64,000 bases of DNA from CAKOTZ01 sp964489885. Lineage in GTDB: Bacteria > Bacillota > Clostridia > TANB77 > CAG-508. The notes beneath the pieces are model-generated. The model was not told the DNA's origin. It saw nothing but the letters and a program-made list of their open reading frames with translations, and made no database searches. A program made the translations under genes and the position numbers. Positions 62,001-64,000 of this stretch are shown piece by piece (position 1 is the first letter of the stretch; each line of letters begins with the position of its first letter). Location: assembly GCA_964489885.1 (NCBI GenBank), contig CAZAZX010000008.1, positions 1-64,000 of the forward strand, given 5' to 3'.

Positions 62001-62640
62001 AGATGATTCTAAGTCTTATACTATTAATTTTGGGTCTAAACTTAAAGTTAAAGATGGAGACATTCTAGATGCAGGAGATCCGATTACAGAAGGTTCAATT
62101 AATCCAAATGATATTTTAGCTATAAAAGGCCCTCAAGGTGTTTATGAATATCTAATTACTGAAGTTCAAAAAGTTTATAGAAACCAAGGTGTTGATATAA
62201 ATGACAAACACATTGAAGTTATTGGAAGACAAATGCTTAAGAAAGTAAGAGTTGAAGATGGTGGAGACACGAAAATGTTCCCTGGTTCTTTAGTTGATAT
62301 GTATGAATTTGCTGACGAAAATAAAGAAGTTGAGGCAGAAGGTAAGAGACCTGCCACTGGAAAGAGAGTTCTACTTGGAATTACTAAAGCATCTTTATCT
62401 ACAGATAGTTTCCTATCTGCTGCATCATTCCAAGAGACAACAAGAGTATTAACAGATGCTGCTATAAAGGGAAAAACGGATCAGTTATTGGGATTAAAAG
62501 AAAATGTTATCATTGGAAAATTAATTCCTGCTGGTACAGGAATGGAAGAATATCAAAACATTCGTATCAATACTGAAAATGAACTAGAAGAAGTTGCAGA
62601 TGTTGAATCAAGCACAGAAGGAACAACTGCTAATGCTTAG
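59092..62640 (+). CDS. rpoC: RNA polymerase beta' subunit
   Basis: 1182 residues. N-terminal zinc motif CHCGKYKRVRYKG then CDRCGVEV near 58-80, catalytic NADFDGDQMAIH near 450, trigger loop near 790, second zinc motif CRAKHGVCRKCYG near 870. Completes the core enzyme with RpoB. Start after TAGGGGGC. Confidence 0.97.
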   Translation: MEEVFDKIKIGLASDEKIREWSHGEVKKPETINYRTLKPEKDGLFCEKIFGPTKDWECHCGKYKRVRYKGIVCDRCGVEVTKSKVRRERMGHIELAAPVAHIWYFKGIPSKIALMLDISPRSLERVIYFASYIVVDKGTSGLTKCQILNEKEYHDAEEKYGKDSFKAEMGAEAIRKLLAEIDVEKLSEKLKKEMEGSKEQKKAKLVKRLDTVESFRISGNRPEWMIMNVVPVIPPELRPMVQLDGGRFATSDLNDLYRRVINRNNRLKRLLELGAPEIIVRNEKRMLQESVDALIDNSRRGRPVTGAGNRPLKSLSDMLKGKQGRFRQNLLGKRVDYSGRSVIVVGPELKIYQCGLPKEMAVELFKPFVMKELVAKGIAHNIKNAKRMVEKLRPEVWDILEEVIKDHPVMLNRAPTLHRLGIQAFEPVLVEGRAIKLHPLVCTAFNADFDGDQMAIHVPLSPEAQAEARYLMLSVNNLLKPQDGKPVTVPTQDMILGSYYLTMQIDGEKGEGMYFKDVDEALMAYQNGDVGLHAKVKVRMSKKMPDGTIKTKPINATVGRLIYNEGIPQDIGFVDRTDPEKEFDLEIDFPVIKKNLGTLIAKCINKHGFSETAEVLDFIKATGYKYSTIGAITVSVADVAVPEAKKEILDEAEKHKDEILKQYRRGLITNDERYNEVIKIWEKATADVAEAMKNNFNELNPIFMMAQSGARGNMNQLRQIAGMRGLMANTSGKAVEIPIKSCFREGLDALEYFISSHGARKGLADTALRTADSGYLTRRLVDVSQDIIVREDDCGTTEGIEVTDIKDGNQVIEKLQERLVGRYPLEDIKDPKTGEILATTDDMITDKLSEKIVNAGITKVKIRSSLACRAKHGVCRKCYGMSLARREEVKLGETVGIVAAQSIGEPGTQLTMRTFHTGGVAGGDITQGLPRVEELFEARKPKGLAVITEIAGKVTIKEDDKRKEVTVTGKDDSKSYTINFGSKLKVKDGDILDAGDPITEGSINPNDILAIKGPQGVYEYLITEVQKVYRNQGVDINDKHIEVIGRQMLKKVRVEDGGDTKMFPGSLVDMYEFADENKEVEAEGKRPATGKRVLLGITKASLSTDSFLSAASFQETTRVLTDAAIKGKTDQLLGLKENVIIGKLIPAGTGMEEYQNIRINTENELEEVADVESSTEGTTANA

Positions 62641-62664
62641 AATTTGGAAAAATATGAAAGTTAA

Positions 62665-62907
62665 AAACTGTGAAAAAGAGGAGTATGTTTATATATTCTA
62701 CTAGGGAGAAGAAATCATTGATTGTAAGTTTCTTTTAGAAGAGTAAACAGAAGGTAGCTTTGGAGTTGATATTTTGAGAAATATAATTTAGAAATATCCG
62801 TATAGTTTGCGTTAAAAACAATAGAGATGTATAATATATTTTATTATTATATAAATTAAGGTGGTACCACGAAAAGACTCGTCCTTTTACTAGGGCGTGT
62901 CTTTTTT
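62665..62907 (+). promoter_or_regulatory. T-box riboswitch of valS
   Basis: Upstream of valS. GTGGTACCACG (62861-62871) is the T-box sequence that pairs with uncharged tRNA; directly after it AAAAGAC..CG.CC (62872-62884) pairs with GGGCG.GTCTTTT, followed by six Ts (62902-62907), the terminator. The stem I region begins near 62665 (AGGAGTATG). The specifier codon should be a Val codon; I cannot place it with certainty. Confidence 0.88.
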
Positions 62908-62941
62908 AAATATCTTATTTAAGAAAGGAATGTGATTCGTA

Positions 62942-64000
62942 ATGGAACAAAAGCTTAATAATAAATATAATCCAAAAGAATTTGAAGAAAAATTATATGA
63001 AGAATGGGAGAAAAAAGGCTATTTTAAGCCTAGTATGGACAAAACAAAGGATAGTTATTGTATCATGATGCCTCCTCCAAATGTAACAGGTAAATTACAC
63101 ATGGGACATGCTCTAGATGACACAATTCAGGATATATTAATTAGATTTAAAAGAATGGAAGGCTATAATACTCTTTGGCTTCCAGGAATGGATCATGCTG
63201 CTATTGCTACAGAAGTAAAAGTTGTAAATAAAATGAAAGAAGAAGAAGGTTTAACAAAAGCAGATATTACAAGAGAGCAGTTTTTAGAAAGAGCTTGGGC
63301 TTGGACAAAAGAATATGGTGGAACTATTCAAAAACAACAAAGAAAACTTGGTTGCTCATGTGATTGGGATAGAAAAAGATTTACATTAGATGAAGGTTTA
63401 TCAGAAGCTGTTCTTGAACAATTTATAACTTTATATAATAAGGGATTAATTTATAAAGGAAAAAGGATGATAAATTGGTGCCCATCTTGTCATACAACAA
63501 TTTCAGATGCAGAAGTTGAATATGAAGATGAAAGCTCTCATTTGTGGCATTTGAGATATAAAATAAAAGATTCTGACGATTATGTTATAGTTGCTACAAC
63601 AAGACCTGAAACAATGCTTGGAGATACTGCAGTTGCAGTTAATCCAGATGATGATAGATATAAAAACATAGTGGGAAAAACTTGTATTTTACCAATTATG
63701 AATAAAGAAATTCCAATTATAGCAGATAAATTTGTTGATAAAGAATTTGGAACTGGTTGTGTTAAAATTACGCCAGCTCATGATCCAAATGATTATAAGG
63801 CAGGAATTGATCATAATTTAGAAATAATAGAAGTATTTGATGAAAATTCTATTATGAATGATTTGGTACCTGAATATAAGGGTAAAACAACATTAGAGGC
63901 AAGAAGATTAATTGTTGAAAAGCTAAAAGAGATTGGGGCATTAGTCAAAATAGAAGACTATTCTCACAATGTTGGAAAATGTTATAGATGTCATAACACT
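62942..64000 (+). CDS. valS: valyl-tRNA synthetase, 3' end beyond window
   Basis: 353 residues of about 880 are in view. NPKEFEEKLYEEWEKKGYF, then PPPNVTGKLHMGHAL near 42 (HIGH-like HMGH), TTRPETMLGDTAVAVNP in the editing domain near 220, and CPSCHTTISDAEVEY near 178. Class I synthetase; start ATG 62942 after AAAGGAATG. Controlled by the T-box above. Confidence 0.96.
   Translation, partial: MEQKLNNKYNPKEFEEKLYEEWEKKGYFKPSMDKTKDSYCIMMPPPNVTGKLHMGHALDDTIQDILIRFKRMEGYNTLWLPGMDHAAIATEVKVVNKMKEEEGLTKADITREQFLERAWAWTKEYGGTIQKQQRKLGCSCDWDRKRFTLDEGLSEAVLEQFITLYNKGLIYKGKRMINWCPSCHTTISDAEVEYEDESSHLWHLRYKIKDSDDYVIVATTRPETMLGDTAVAVNPDDDRYKNIVGKTCILPIMNKEIPIIADKFVDKEFGTGCVKITPAHDPNDYKAGIDHNLEIIEVFDENSIMNDLVPEYKGKTTLEARRLIVEKLKEIGALVKIEDYSHNVGKCYRCHNT

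Overview
This window looks like a draft chromosome segment of a very AT-rich anaerobic Bacillota, most likely an uncultured gut member of the Clostridia. The evidence is the conserved ylxM-ffh-rpsP-khpA-rimM-trmD-rplS block, PolC, WhiA, an oxygen-sensitive ribonucleotide reductase (nrdDG) with no aerobic enzyme in view, a valS T-box, and TTGACA/TATAAT promoters with AGGAGG ribosome binding sites. A run of 100 Ns flanked by two identical 55-bp ends marks a scaffold join at a repeat.

Layout. 1-3294: alpha-amylase (cut by the window edge), folD and a short-chain dehydrogenase. 3295-4846: tandem REP-like repeats, the assembly gap, and a DUF4143-type ATPase. 5187-17349: a 12.2-kb integrated mobilizable element of the Tn4451 type. 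It splits a pilin-leader, glycine-rich surface-protein gene whose 5' piece (5145-5190) and 3' piece (17349-18429) rejoin exactly in frame. It ends in 12-bp inverted repeats and carries a relaxase, a TnpW-like protein and a large serine recombinase. A seven-gene minus-strand cargo is built around a NodU/TobZ-type carbamoyltransferase and an unusual fused kinase-kinase-nucleotidyltransferase-Nudix protein. 18646-22695: SRP and ribosome maturation genes. 22765-30421: a second DUF4143 ATPase, prmC, whiA, hemW, dprA and small domain-of-unknown-function genes among REP palindromes. 30666-39854: class A PBP, cysS, a FemX-like ligase, alr, a DUF1189 protein and ftsH. 39917-47599: a pseudouridine synthase, two small genes of foreign base composition, polC and an RNA methyltransferase. 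47650-48001: a probable type I toxin-antitoxin locus. 48074-53430: a Crp/Fnr regulator, nrdD, nrdG, DUF1653 and a beta-helix surface protein. 53629-64000: rpsF-ssb-rpsR, rpoB-rpoC and valS (partial).

The most striking observation is translational. Reading the genes by eye, I find essentially no in-frame CGG codon in the native genes of either strand, except at five places in four genes (glycine-rich protein twice, prmC, whiA, femX-like). At each, conserved protein sequence continues only if the C is skipped and the next GGN is read as glycine, a +1 shift. One more in-frame CGG lies in a REP copy inside the dprA tail and one in a foreign-looking gene at 40960. This suggests that CGG is an unassigned or hungry codon used as a +1 frameshift site in this lineage, unless all five are read or assembly errors of one peculiar kind.

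Genes working together: ffh to rplS serve protein targeting and ribosome maturation; PBP, the FemX-like ligase and alr serve the wall; nrdD/nrdG with the adjacent Crp/Fnr regulator serve anaerobic dNTP supply; rpsF-ssb-rpsR and rpoBC form the usual information-processing blocks, each with a structured leader.
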